Shown here: in pieces, positions 9,440-21,939 of the stretch | Layout: each line of letters starts with the position of its first letter | Position numbering within the stretch: the stretch's first letter is position 1 | DNA from: Basidiobolus meristosporus CBS 931.73 | Taxonomy: Eukaryota > Basidiobolomycota > Basidiobolomycetes > Basidiobolales > Basidiobolaceae | Assembly (NCBI GenBank): GCA_002104905.1 | Contig: MCFE01000306.1 | Coordinates: 1-64,000 of the forward strand | Length of the DNA: 64,000 bases | Reading direction: 5' to 3' | Notes under the pieces: model-generated | What the model was told of the DNA's origin: nothing | The model's input: the letters and a program-made list of their open reading frames with translations, nothing else | Database searches by the model: none | Position numbers and translations under genes: made by a program

Positions 9440-10056
9440 TTAGAAACATAATCTGACCCGTTTACCAGAAGGGATACTCTCCCCCTCGCTCCACATGTTC
9501 TCGCGGCATCGCTTGCCCATCTCTGATTGTTGAGATTGCTCATCGTTCTCAGAGACCAGATATGAGGTCAAGTTGTCACAAGATGTGGGGGATTGATGGT
9601 GGGGAGCTTCTGATATCCAGTTCAACATTTAGCCAACAATTAAAAATCAAGGAATATTGTTGGGCAAAATACCAACCATGATCAAGTGCGCTAGAGGTTT
9701 CTTCTTGCGGAATACTCTCATTATGCCGATCGGTTTCTTTAGAACAATAAAGAAAATAGATGATAAACATGCGTCTGAAATGCAAGAAACGCAGATTGAT
9801 AATGACGGATATAATCCTTACCAGTCATTATTAAATCAGAGGAATGCTTAACTGGGACAGGAACTTCCACGAATTCCTCATCCTCCTCTTGACTTAAGGA
9901 AGCAAGTTCACGCTTGGTTGCCTTGCGAAAATTGATAAGGAGCAATCTCGTACGTAAATTTTGCTCCCTTTTCTTTGAACGGTTATATTTCCGAAGTTTA
10001 CGATTACAGCTTCCCAAGACATTTTCCATGAACATAAAGTCGAAAAGCTGATTCAT
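9440..10056 (-). CDS. Hypothetical 3-exon gene, 168 aa
   Basis: Hand-spliced minus-strand model: exons 10056-9822, 9774-9673 and 9609-9440 (507 nt, in frame, 168 aa), each junction using GT/AG. Exon 1 encodes a strongly basic helix-prone stretch (CNRKLRKYNRSKKREQNLR) followed by an acidic EEDEEFVEVPVPV patch. Exon 3 is Ser/Gln-rich and ends in a basic-hydrophobic tail (SGKRVRLCF). I recognise no family. The clean phase and normal codon text across three exons support a real gene. The basic/acidic layout would suit a nuclear regulatory protein, but that is a guess. The downstream boundary rests only on the stop codon. Confidence 0.45.
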
Positions 10057-12686
10057 AATTCGTATATTCAAGTGAATCTTTAGACGAAAGTCTGAATTTG
10101 ACTAGTTCGAGAGTAGTCAAGGAATTAAAGGAATAAAGGGAACTTCCGTACGATAGATAGAGGAAAAAGTTCAAACTGAAGATGTGCGCAAGCGGTGCAG
10201 TTATATAGTGTCGAGCCCCCCAATTCTTTGAGGTTCCTTAATATTCTATTGGTACGCGGATGATTTTTATCAGCCAATTGATTGTGGGCCAATTATCGTG
10301 CATTTCGCACCGGAACGTAATCTCTGCCACTGTGTATATTCTTAAACTGGAGAATGAATATCATTTCCGTGAGAAGGCCTAAAATGTGTGGAAGGGGGAC
10401 ATGTGAAATCACCGAAATTGGTTTCATTGAGCTTGATTCAGTCCCATATGCAAACATAAATGGAACCTTCTATGCCCTTGTGACCGAATCGAGTGCCACT
10501 TTAAAGAAGGAGCATAGTACTCTGCATTGATTGCGTCACGACTTCAATATGAAACCCTGAATACGAGGCTGCGAGTCGATTGATCGTTCCCGATTGCCGC
10601 ATAGGCAATGTATAATAGTGATCAGTATTGATAGCTTTGGATTATTTCTGGTTATGCAGCAAGATAAATCCAGGCGAAGTTCGATCCATTTGGGGCGCAA
10701 TAGACTATTGTTGATCTGGTGAATGTGCAAGTATATGATGAGACACAGAATCCCATGCTAAACACAAACTTAATCTGCAGAATATTGCCTTCACTCCTGT
10801 GGTGAGTGAATTTATGTGTGCATCTGCAGGCGGAGTTAAGATCCACGCAAGTGTCCACGAAGTAATAAAGATCGTTATGCAACAATTCCTTACCAACAAG
10901 CAACCCATTTTGTTGCGTAGGTCGCTTTTATTACATTTGAGAAGAGGCCATTTACATTTACGCTGTTGATATACGGATCAGCATTTGCCATGGAAAGCGC
11001 CTACCTATACTCCGATCTAGGGGAGTAATCTAGAGTTAGTAGGTAGACCTATCGGATGAAATGGTTTTGAGGACTTCGGATTGTCGGCTGGTATTTATTA
11101 AGAAGATCCCTTTGAAATAACCTTTGTCAGATCGAAGTATTGTATTATGTAACCTGCTCACTTGTTTCTTAGCATTATTGAGAAACCCCCATGACAAACC
11201 TAATCAAACAGAAATGTTGATCTAGTGAACGAATTTCTACATGAATACAAATCAAGTCACCTTGCAAATATTAAAATCGTTCGTCCCAGAACATTGGACA
11301 AATTCGTTCAGAGATTTTACGATTGTGTAATGCCTTTGTCCTAGGTTGGCGTTATTGGTCGTGTCGGAAGAACTTTGAGACGAGTATTGCGTCGACATAG
11401 CCGAGTTTACGTTTCGCAAATTTCCGAACCTACATATGGGTGGCTCTATAAGGCGAGGCTAGGAATGTCTCCCCTGGGGGCTCCGTGCTAAATATATACA
11501 TCCTAGTCATTCCTAGGAAATAGTATGAGTGTGTTGTCAGAGCTCAGGAGATCCTATGGAGATACTTTTCGCTATCGGAATTTGTGCCGCTACAATTTGT
11601 TTAGTCGACGCATGAAATGGCTTCCGAAATAGGAGCATCCTGTTAGCTTACTTGTATTATAGCTCGGCTATGGATAACACTACTGAACTTCAGTATCCAC
11701 TCTATCACATTCCATGTTCAAATGATGCGAACTTCCTTATAATAGATTACGATTGGATCTTTCTAGTCCCTGGATAATATCACGAGGAACATCAAGGATT
11801 ACTGTTATTCTCACTCTTCGCTATATTCCATCCATGTCGTCATTATTGTGTTTAAAGTCCTAGTAGTTATCTTTGTCAATAAGCAAGAGCAGGCATATAA
11901 TCCCGACAAGGCCTGATACAGAATAGGTAGATCTGTGACGCTGTTAACAGGTTAAATTTGTTTTAGGTATTAGCAGGTCACAAATATTTGAGGCGGTACT
12001 GGGCGAGCAGCTTTAAGCTCCTCGCACTCGAGCTTCAAAACGGAATGTTATGTTCGGGCCATATATAAAGATTGCGACCCGTTGCTGCGCGTCTTAGCAC
12101 TGCTGTTGACGTAAACTCCAGCCAATAGAACCATACCAAACAGCTGCTAACTGCCCAGAGTGCTAACCCAAATGGCCAGAAAGGCATTCCAAGAGCTTTC
12201 AAGAAATTGTACATAGCAAAAAATCCCTTCTTGGGAACGCCGATTTATAGATTATGGCTCAACTGGAATCGCTGAGGACTTGGTTTTGAAATGGCGAGAA
12301 ATCACCTGGCTTGCTATATGAAAAACGATCCTAGCACACAGTGGTTTGTGAATCCCAGTACCATGGGACAAGATATAGGTGGTGAGAAACAATCATGTGG
12401 CATTGGTAGAATCCGCATTGATATGCTAATGTTGGGGGGGGGGAAAGATTATATGGAGAATTACCTACAAGAGGGGAAAGTACAAGGATTTGGGCATATT
12501 TTTCAGCCGAATGATAGCATCAATCTCGGATAAACAAGTAGGAGCCTCACAACGTATTTGATAAATTTCCCACAGATGGTACCAAAATGCTTCACCGATA
12601 TTTTTGGCGAGGTATCAAGATCATGGACATAAATACTTGATTCGCCTCTTCAATAACCAAGTGTATCAATAACTACAACTTCAAAT
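10057..12686. other. 2.6-kb intergenic stretch without a supported gene
   Basis: Only short unsupported reading frames occur. One (about 12291-12533, +) contains a G9 run and low-complexity text. A TATA-like ATAAATAC near 12629 sits ~57 bp before the next gene's ATG. I see no RNA gene or transposon signature. Confidence 0.55.
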
Positions 12687-14781
12687 ATGCCCATGCTAAG
12701 CTCACGAATACTCACCTTGGCTCAGCCTAGCCTCAGGCATCATGCGAGACCTTTGTTTGCGCGTCGTCTATATTCCTCATACACCAATTCAAGTAGTGAC
12801 AACCTAGCAAAGCAAGTGCCGTATACCTCAGAGTCTCACCCGCACCTTCAGCGAGACTCGAGATTCAAAAAGGTACTTCGGCAATTCCTTACCCTATGGC
12901 TATCTACGGAATTCCAACATTCTTCCCTACCCTCAAGCTTACTTCTGAAGACATACACTACTTCAAAAGTGTTTTGCCTCCAAATAGTGTACTGGAGGCT
13001 GATGGCGTAAATTATACCGAGGAGGATTTGCTACCTTATAATCAGGACTGGTTCAAAACTTACCGCGGCAACTCTAAAGTAGTTTTGAAGCCGCGTACAG
13101 TCACTGAAGTCTCAGATATTCTGAAATACTGCAATAATGAAGGGTGATTAACTTTATCCAACACTTTCTGCCGGCAGCATAATTAATACTCATTGATTCA
13201 GGCTCGCTGTTGTTCCTCAAGGAGGCAATACTAGTGTTTGTGGTGGATATCTTGATTCTCCCCAATCCAACCGAGTTTGAAATTAACAGCGGTCTGATAG
13301 GCGCTTCTGTTCCGGTATTCGATGAAATCGTGATCAATACCTCCAATATGAACAAAATCCGGTCGTTTGACGCATTATCAGGTAGGTTACTATTTTCATT
13401 CCGCACCTCCTACTTAGCTCATAGCTCCTTATGTCTAAGGCGTGGTCACATGTGATGCTGGTTGTATACTTGAGAATCTTGACGATTATCTAGCTGAGAG
13501 GAATTACATGGTTCCATTGGATCTAGGGGCGAAGGGATGGTAAGCAAAAGCGTTTATGGTATCTCGATGATTTGTTTATAAACGGTCGAATTGATTCTCT
13601 AGTTGTCAAATCGGTGGAAACATATCTACAAATGCTGGAGGCATACGGTTTCTTCGCTATGGTTCACTACGTGGAAACGTGCTAGGACTAGAAGCTGTTC
13701 TACCTGACGGGACCATATTGGACAATATGTCCACTTTGCGAAAAGATAACACAGGATACGACTTGAAGCAGCTGCTCATTGGGGCTGAAGGAACATTAGG
13801 AATGGTTACTGGGGTGTCCTTACTAACTCCTAGACGTCTCAAAGTTATCAATGCGGTGCTGTTTGGACTAAATTCCTTTGATCAAGTTCAAGAGACCTTT
13901 GTAAAGGCCAAAGACAAACTCAACGAGATTCTGTCAGCATTCGAATTTTGGGACGAACCATCCTTATACTATGGGCAACACTTGACTTCAAAGGATTATC
14001 GAGTTCCCCTCGAGAAAAAGTATCCATTTTATGTCCTTGTCGAAACCAGAGGGTCTCATGAGGAGCATGATCGCCAGGTACTGTTTTTGATAGCTTATTA
14101 GCAGGTAATATTTGAATTTACACCATGACTATAGAAACTCGAAGCCTTCATAGAAGACTTATTCGACCAAGGCCAAATTGGAGATGGTGTTATTGCCCAA
14201 GATGTAGCCCAGGTAATACTTATTTACCTATAGCTCAATGATCATAAGAAATGTCAAACTAAAGTTTGCATACTAGTTCAACAACTTGTGGTCTATTCGG
14301 GATTCCCTAGGTGAATCGTGGGGAGGTGGGATGCCAATGTACAAATACGACTTGGGTCTACCGGTGCCTGTTCTATATAAAATAGTTGAAAATCTAAGAG
14401 AACGCCTACAGCATCATGGTGTCCTGGGGCCAAATGGACCAGCCAAGCATGTAACAGGATTTGGGCATATTGGTGATGGTAATATCATGGTTGAAATGCC
14501 TCAACTTTAACAATGGCTAACAGTATTGAATCTGGTTAGGTAATCTACATTTGGGAATATTTGCTGAGCGGTATGATGACAAATTGGCTTCGCTTATTGA
14601 GCCTTACGTATTTGAGTTCGTGGAGAAGTATAATGGCTCCGTAACCGCTGAACATGGCCTGGGTATTAAAAACAGCACTTTCATTGGCTATTCAAAGAGC
14701 CCTGCCATGGTGAACTTAATGAGAAGCATGAAGAGCGAGCTCGACCCAAAGGGCATCATGAACCCATACAAGGTGCTTTAA
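12687..14781 (+). CDS. D2HGDH: D-2-hydroxyglutarate dehydrogenase-type flavoenzyme, paralogue 1
   Basis: Nine-exon model: 12687-12872, 12938-13143, 13202-13242, 13301-13381, 13440-13539, 13603-14077, 14135-14212, 14277-14478 and 14540-14781 (1611 nt, 536 aa). The N-terminus is Arg/Ser-rich and lacks acidic residues, typical of a mitochondrial presequence. The FAD-binding PCMH domain includes VPQGGNT, CQIGGN-STNAGG and [12 protein letters not shown], then [12 protein letters not shown]. The C-terminal FAD-oxidase domain has [18 protein letters not shown] (metal/substrate histidines) and AEHGLG, ending in GIMNPYK. These match the D2HGDH/yeast Dld2-Dld3 family, which oxidises D-2-hydroxyglutarate to 2-oxoglutarate; D-lactate or glycolate activity is possible in relatives. 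Intron 3 has a GT...GATAG layout that must be spliced at 13243/13300 to keep the frame. AATAAA follows the stop at 14789. Confidence 0.9.
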
Positions 14782-14902
14782 AGATGCTAATAAATGAAAT
14801 ATATTTAATGCTTTTTAAATGGGCATAGGTCTCAAGGTGCTCATAGATTACATAAACACACATTTACATAGAGATAATCTGGTGTTGGATTTGGCGTTTA
14901 GG

Positions 14903-16404
14903 TTAGATCTTGTACCCGCATTCGGATAGGGACTCCTTTACGACATCTAGAACTCTAGTTATATGTTGTCGTTGTGGCTCGACAACGCTAATACCCATAT
15001 GCCTGGCAGATATACATGGATTAGTGAGGTTCTATACGATAATGATCAAATATCATACCCTATTCTGAAATATTTGCTTGCGTTTTCTTTGTGAATGCCT
15101 CCAGCGATTGTTACACCACGAGCGGCAATCTTTGGTAGAAAGTCTGCTGCAGTGACATTGTCAGGATAGTAAACGGCAGTCATTGCGTGAGCAGCAACAT
15201 CACGCGAAACGGGAACCTGGATATGCTCACTTAATGCGGGTTATTCACATTTGGGATTGCGAACAAGGCTCACCAATTGCAGTCCCCAGCTTTCAATGGT
15301 GTCTTTGAAGCTATCGCTCACTTCGCGGTGCTTAGCAAAATTGTTTTCAATTCCAAAAGCCTCAAGTCTCTTCAGAGCAACATTCAATGCCATGACGTTC
15401 TGAACTGCTGGTGTTGCGAAGTAGCTTGCTTTACGGGCTTCGTAGTTTCTCATAATTGGAATCCAACGATTCCAGCCGGCGTAGTAGCTTGAAGGAGGTG
15501 TAGTACGCTTCTCGAACACACTCTGCCAAGAGTTAAGTTAAGAAAATCTGGGGCACAGAGAATTCACTTGAATATACTCACAATAGCACGCTGGCTTGCT
15601 ACCAACAAAGAAAGACCAGGAGGGGCTCCAAGAGCTTTCTGACTCCCGGTCAAAACAACATCCACTCCCCAGTCGTCCATTTTGATGTTCTCACACCCAA
15701 CTGAACATACACCATCAACCACGACCAATGTATTAGGGAATTTCTGGCGAACCAATTTTGCCACACCTTCGATATCCGCCAATACACCGGTGGATGTGTC
15801 AACGTGAGTGAGCGTAATGACTTTGTATTTCTTTTCATTCAATGCTTGCTCTATTTTCTGAAGTGTGGGGCGGGAACCGAACTCCGAGGGAAGATACTGA
15901 ACTTGAGCGCCATAATTCTTTAGGCTTAAGAAAAAAGAATCAATGAAACAGGTGACTTAGGGGAAAGGCATGGAGGATACATACCATTCACCAAAATTAT
16001 CACCGAAGTATCCATTACTCACAACCAACACGTTTTCGTCCTTCTCGATTAAATTGGCAGCCACCATATCCCAGCCGAGGGTGCCTGAGGCGGTGATGAT
16101 GAATGGTTGGCCCTCTTTACTAAACAACACTTTACGAAAGAGTTCCAGCGACTCCCCGAAGATATTTATGAACTTAGGGTCTACGTGAGAGGTGGCCCCA
16201 ACTTTCATAGCTTCCAAGACTTCTTCATGAAACTCAATAGGACCTTTAGAGTAGAAAAGGTGGTAATGAGCAGCTGTGCGATACATATATATTAGATAGT
16301 GAATTCTCGAATGAGCGCTAACCAGGAATCATGCACAAGTTACGATTAGTGCTGAGCGCACGAACCGCGTCTAAGGCTTCGGTGGCAACAGCTTGTGTGG
16401 ACAT
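14903..16404 (-). CDS. AGX1: Alanine-glyoxylate aminotransferase (AGX1-like)
   Basis: Six-exon minus-strand model: 16404-16323, 16243-15985, 15924-15582, 15522-15274, 15216-15059 and 15002-14903 (1191 nt, 396 aa, the usual length for class-V aminotransferases). Landmarks are the N-terminal IPGPIEF glycine-loop strand, ASGTLGWDMV for cofactor phosphate contact, THVDTSTGVLADI, VVVDGVCSVG, and the pyridoxal-phosphate lysine in the context TGSQKALGAPPG. The enzyme transfers the amino group of alanine (or serine) to glyoxylate to make glycine. The C-terminus ends Tyr-Lys-Ile, not a canonical peroxisomal SKL-type signal, so location is open. It converges on D2HGDH paralogue 1 (121 bp between stops) and lies between the two paralogues. 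Confidence 0.9.
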
Positions 16405-18947
16405 TCTTGCCTCAGACAACGACCCAAAGGAATGAAGGAGGGCATTTTTAGGACAAATACGAGAAATATGTTTAGCAAACATAGGTAATAATTTTATTGC
16501 TACAAAGAGTCAAAAACTTCGGAGCTATAAAAAACGTGGAGTATTTAAAGGTTTTAGTTCGGTGCTAGAGCCCGCCGTGAGGTTTGATGAGTTCTTATCG
16601 CATAATCAAGATTCCATCTCAAAGTGGCAAAACGTATGAGGTTGACCACATGTTAACTCGATGCTGATTGTTTGCTGCTAGTGCTAAACGCCTTACATCT
16701 TGTGGGGCTGGGAGTGATGGTGATAATCTTACCCAACCCATCTAAATCACTGAAACGAATAGCTGAACTTGAGAAAATCAACTTACTTTTCGGCACCTTA
16801 AATGAGAAAAGCTCGCTTTCCCTGCCAAGTTTGTAACTCAGGTCTTAGATAGCCTTCTGCCACATTCCATATCCGGAAATGAGCAATAGGATTTTACCCG
16901 AGTCGTAGATTGCGATAATATCCCAAGCTTGCTGGGCATGCATCACGGAGATGGCTTGATTACATCACTATTCTCCATGATTGATCAGGAGCGATATTCA
17001 AATCCCCTTGGTGTCATCGGCACTAACACCCGATCCCAGAGTGCTAGGACATGTTAGCTGGAGAGCTCTCATCAGTCCTGATCAAATCTGCTTAGCTTTT
17101 GCTGAAGTCAGGAGGATTAATGTCAATTGATGCCATTTGCACCACCTGTATGTCTTGTTTATTAGGATATGATATCATACACTGGCCATTAGCAGTGGCA
17201 TTCCTAAACCATCCCGTTTCGCAATCCGGGCCAATTGAATAGCCATACCACTGAGGCAGAGCAAATGCACTTTGGTAAATGCAACGTCGATGAACAAAGC
17301 TTGGTAATAGGGTCTTGATAACAGGTGTGTTGATGGTATAGATTGTGTGAAGCGACCTACTAACCGCAATCTGCATCTGCATTGGGTTTCTGTGAATCAA
17401 CCTGGCGAGGCAATTCTCCATAAAATGGATTTCGATAGCCTGGTCACAAGCCCCTCATTGCTTTGATTTTCTCAATTGTCGGGAGCTGCTGGAATTTTAA
17501 GTTTGATGCCATAAGGCATATGCTAATAATGAGGTAATTGTAGTTATCACATGCCCAAGGCTTCCGGAAGCCCTGTTTTGTGATGAGCATACATGATGTT
17601 TGAGCAAATGGTCGGCTGGCTTCGGGTCGAGGATCTTTCCAGGTTTCAATTGACAGGTGGTGCATTCGCAGTTATGCCAATACTCAAGGGTTTCGATTTG
17701 GAGATGCGATTTACAAAATCGAATCCAAAATCAGCACAAACACATCAATCAACCTAGACACGTTGAGGAGTATACCGAGGGCCTCTAAGCCATTTGGAAA
17801 TAGCTAGGCAGAGTGGAGCTACGCTACCTGTAAGGGCCTGGTCGGATGAGTTAAGACCATATGGGATGGCGCACAAACATAAGCACTACAGTTCTCCACA
17901 GAAGCAGTTTCTCCTGCATTAATAAGTGACATGTCCAATAGGAATGCATAATCAATCCATCGATTAGTAAATCTACCTCTCGCTGCTTGTATGGCAAGTA
18001 ATGAGATGTCTTTTCTAGTTGGTGTGCATTGCGTCCAACTACACGATTCAATCGATAGAAAGAGAAGAGGGGGAATGAACGGTACACCTTCTCTGTCGTA
18101 CAGTGCTTGGGATACAGCGGAACTCGGTTCTTAAGGTGACAAAATCCAAAAACCTAGTCATAATGAATTTGGTTCATTGTTAGCAAAATTCAAAATAATG
18201 TCGGATATGACAGGGATGGGATACATCGCGACTCAGTGCTGTTGCACATCTATCTATTCGTCGCAGTCTGAGGGTGGGATCTGATTTGGGATTGCTCGAT
18301 CATAGACGGATCCGATCTTTCACAGATGCGGGATTCATCTTTGGCAAGCCTCAACCTCTGCTGAACGTGTAATTCTATGGTTAGATTCATCAAGTCAATG
18401 CAGCCACCTCAAACGCTCATGGGAACCGAGTTATTGTGGTAGTCTAGTGCTGGTGGACGGGTGCGAGTGAGATGGGAGTAGCCACAAGTAAATCGCATAT
18501 CCGGGATGTGTACGTTCCTACTTCCGGAGTCCGACATGATGTCTGATTCAGTTGGAACAGAGATTAGCGTGATTGGATGTGCATAAAGAGGTTTTAAAGT
18601 ATCTTGCTTAAGGGTCATATATGTGCCAAGCTTCTATTGTATCATGCGATTTGCACCAGTCAAAATAACTGAAGAACACCTCTGATTGCATACGCTTGGA
18701 TTTCCTTCCATCGTTGCTTCCTCCCATATTGCGCTAATGGGAATATTACTCATCGAAGTTTGTATCATAAGATTTCACCTACAATAGCAACCAAATGGGT
18801 GATTGGGACATATGGTTTAGGATGTATTCATTTCCTACAACACAATTGATCCGACGATTTCATTTCTCTAGCCTCGATGGTACTTTCTGGGAAACTGCAT
18901 CTATCAGCTCTGTGGGATCATGCTACCTTAAGATGTTCGTGAATCCT
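16405..18947. other. 2.5-kb gap with exon-like fragments but no gene model
   Basis: Minus-strand open stretches at about 17092-17421, 17444-17665, 17851-18087 and 18409-18618 read like weak coding text, but I could not join them into one frame with good splice sites. The 18409-18618 piece (ITLISVPTESDIMSDSGS) looks the most protein-like. It may be a decayed gene. Confidence 0.35.
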
Positions 18948-18956
18948 TATAAATTG
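18948..18956 (+). promoter_or_regulatory. TATA box of D2HGDH paralogue 2
   Basis: TTATAAATT lies 64 bp upstream of the ATG at 19012. Confidence 0.5.
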
Positions 18957-19011
18957 AGTTGGTCTACTTCTCTCCAACTCAGACTGATCACCCATCTGAA
19001 CTCTGTAGAGC

Positions 19012-21056
19012 ATGTTCTTGTCAAAGCTTATCTTACGCCGAGGTCCCACTTTCCCTCGCCCCGCAACATTCGCCCATCTCCATCGCATCCAAAGGACTTC
19101 TCCTTATTCACATCAAAAGATATTGTACTCCTTTTACTCCACCAAGACTGCTCCAGCTGAGGTGGAACCAGAGAGGGCCGACTACCAGGTCCCGTACACG
19201 TCTGACAGTTTCCCGCACATCAAACGTAACCCAGCGTTCAAAAAGGTCAGTCTTCCTCTGCCCGTTTTCGCTGAATTCGTTGCTTATCTATATTGGCTCA
19301 GGTTACATCACAAGACATCCAGTACTTCAAGAGCATTCTCGCCCCAGAGGGGGTTTTGGTGAACGATGGAGTTCGCGCAGATGAGTATGATTTGCTCTCG
19401 TACAACCAGGATTGGTTCAGGAGCTTCAGAGGCAAATCTCAAGTGGTTCTAAAACCCCGCACTACCGAGCAAGTCTCCAAATTGGTAAGTTACTGCAATG
19501 CAGAGAGGTAAGATACTCATTTCTCATGATCGCGATACAAAATACCGAATCTAATTCGGCGATCCAGGCTGGCTATCGTTCCCCAGGGCGGAAACACTGG
19601 TGCCGTAGGTGAGTAGTCACTCAGCTGTTTGTATGCTTCCCTTTAGTAATCAATAGTCCTGGGAATATAGGTGGTGGTGTGGCTATCTTCGATGAGATTG
19701 TTGTCAGCACATCCAATTTAAATCAGATCCGAGAATTTGATTCGGTCACGGGAGTGGTTACATGCGATGCAGGGTGCATTCTGGAGAACGTCGACAATTA
19801 TGTAGCAGAAAGAGGCTACATCGTGCCATTAGACCTGGGATCTAAGGGAAGGTCAGTAACTTGAATCAAAGGAAGCTACGGGCCCACGCACATGCAATTC
19901 TAACCGCTGTTTGCTCTCGCACAGTTGCCAAATTGGTGGCAATGTCTCTACAAACGCTGGAGGAATTCGACTATTAAAATACGGATCACTTCATGGAAGC
20001 GTGCTCGGCTTGGAAGTGGTTCTACCAGACGGAAGAATAGTTGATGGCCTATCGAAGCTTCGCAAAGACAACACGGGTTACGATCTAAAGCAGCTTTTCA
20101 TCGGATCGGAAGGTACTCTTGGGATAGTCACCGGTGTCTCACTCCAAACACCCAAGCGGCCAAAAGCCATGAATGTTGCTATGGTGGGAGTCGAGTCGTA
20201 CGAGAAGGTACAAAATGCCTTTCATCGGGCCAAAGAGGATCTGTCAGAAATCCTGTCTGCATTTGAGTTCTGGGATTCCGGGTCTATGCATTATGGAAAA
20301 GCCCTAGGGTCGAAAAACTTCAAAGCCCCATTTGAAAAAGACTACCCATTTTATGTGTTGGTGGAAACTAGTGGGTCGAATGAGGAGCATGATACCGAGG
20401 TAGGTTTAGGTCCAGCAAGATCACCTCAGAAGCTCGCTAACTTTTATATTCCAGAAACTAGGATGCTACCTAGAAGGCCTTTTTGAAAATGGTCACATTG
20501 AAGATGGGGTAATTGCTCAGGATCACACACAGGTATGGATGCTGGGAAATCAAGCGGTAACCAGTAGCAATCCTGTTTCTGACTCTTTTGTTCTTAGTAC
20601 ACCAATCTTTGGTCCATTCGCGAGTCGCTGGGGGAGGCTTGTGGAGCACCGGTGCCTATATATAAATACGATATCAGTCTTCCAGTGCCAGTTTTATACG
20701 ACTTGGTAGAAGAGCTAAGAGCGCGTCTGGTGGAGCATGGGATGATGGGTCCCCAAGGGCCCGTCAGCGACGTAGTAGGATTTGGACATATTGGGGATGG
20801 CAATCTACATCTCACCGTCTTTGCCAAAGAATTGGATTCCAAGGTCAAGTCTCTCATTGAGCCATTTATCTACGAATGGACCAGCAAATATCACGGATCC
20901 ATTGCGGCTGAGCATGGAATCGGATTGAAGAACTCCAAGTTCATCAAGTATTCCAAATCGCCCACCCAGGTGAATCTGATGGAACAGATCAAGAAAACCA
21001 TGGATCCAAACGGGATTATGAACCCTTACAAGGTCTTCGCCACACATGATTATTAA
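19012..21056 (+). CDS. D2HGDH: D-2-hydroxyglutarate dehydrogenase-type flavoenzyme, paralogue 2
   Basis: Seven-exon model: 19012-19245, 19302-19507, 19568-19608, 19671-19851, 19925-20399, 20455-20532 and 20598-21056 (1674 nt, 557 aa). Internal exon sizes 206, 41, 475 and 78 nt are identical to paralogue 1, so the genes arose by duplication. Two introns of paralogue 1 (13382-13439 and 14479-14539) are absent here. The presequence is Arg-rich and longer than in paralogue 1. Motifs are [53 protein letters not shown] and AEHGIG, with end GIMNPYKVF plus a short extra tail (ATHDY). Function is as for paralogue 1: FAD-dependent oxidation of D-2-hydroxy acids, probably in mitochondria. All expected motifs are intact. 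Confidence 0.92.
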
Positions 21057-21939
21057 TATACTGGTGGCCTGTGACGAAACAACTGTATCAGTTCCCTGTA
21101 CCACCGCCAAATTTTCCCTCAACACCTGTACAACAGCGCATCCTACTAATTTCGAAACATACCATTCGTGGACAATCCCTTACTTTAGCATATCACTTCG
21201 TGTAATACTATCAATCTCTCAAGCGCTCTTCCTTAGGAGCATGGAAATAAAAGTAAACAAAAGCAATATTATTATCCTCATCACATTTGGTACCCCTGGC
21301 CGAAAAAGCACCATGACAGTGTTTGCCAAGACCTCTGTTGACGAGGTATGACGTTGGGCACTTGCTCCTTCCGAGTAATCATAGATTATAGCTATATGAA
21401 GCCGAGGAATTTAACAATTCAGTGGCGTGCCATAAGCCGGGAATCAAGGTGGCCAGTAGACATAAAGTACATCACGAAAGAAAAGATATGAAACAAACGA
21501 TATACTATGGCGGGAATGTCTTTATTCTCCTGCACATACGAGTCATCCCTCATCTATATTGACTAATAAATCAGACACAATGGTGTTGTGCTCAATATGG
21601 TTACAGACTGAATCAAATGAATAAGAATTCTGATTACTTGGAGACAATCGTTAATATTAAATGTGCTGTTTATTACCCTCAAATCCGCACTTGCAAGACA
21701 TTGATTGAATTAGGCATTACATATTGATGTGGATATTTATTGACATTCATTGTGCATGGATTATGGATTTCCTTTGGATAAACCAGACTACCCAAACTCA
21801 ATTCATATAAAATCAAGTAATGGATGGGTAAGCTTTCTACCAACGGTTCAGTATACTAGCCCTACCAGGATTATATTGCCAAGTGCATTAAAGGTTTCTC
21901 CACTAAATCACTCTTATAACCATACGTCAGACCTAAATT
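21057..21939. other. Intergenic, no gene seen
   Basis: AT-rich sequence with several ATAAA-type runs (for example about 21246 and 21560). No supported coding region. Confidence 0.55.

Noticed and set aside
10536-10908. Possible small secreted protein on the minus strand with a hydrophobic start
   Set aside because: The hydrophobic run is weak, no splice partner was found, and overlapping frames look equally random.
13202-13300. Apparent frameshift in D2HGDH paralogue 1 after VPQGGNTS
   Set aside because: Splicing from 13243 to 13300 (GT...AG) restores the frame and aligns with paralogue 2, so the gene is not broken.
18795-19384. Several overlapping + strand reading frames upstream of and within D2HGDH paralogue 2 exon 1
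   Set aside because: They are out of frame with the spliced gene or cover promoter sequence; the exon model starting at 19012 explains the region.
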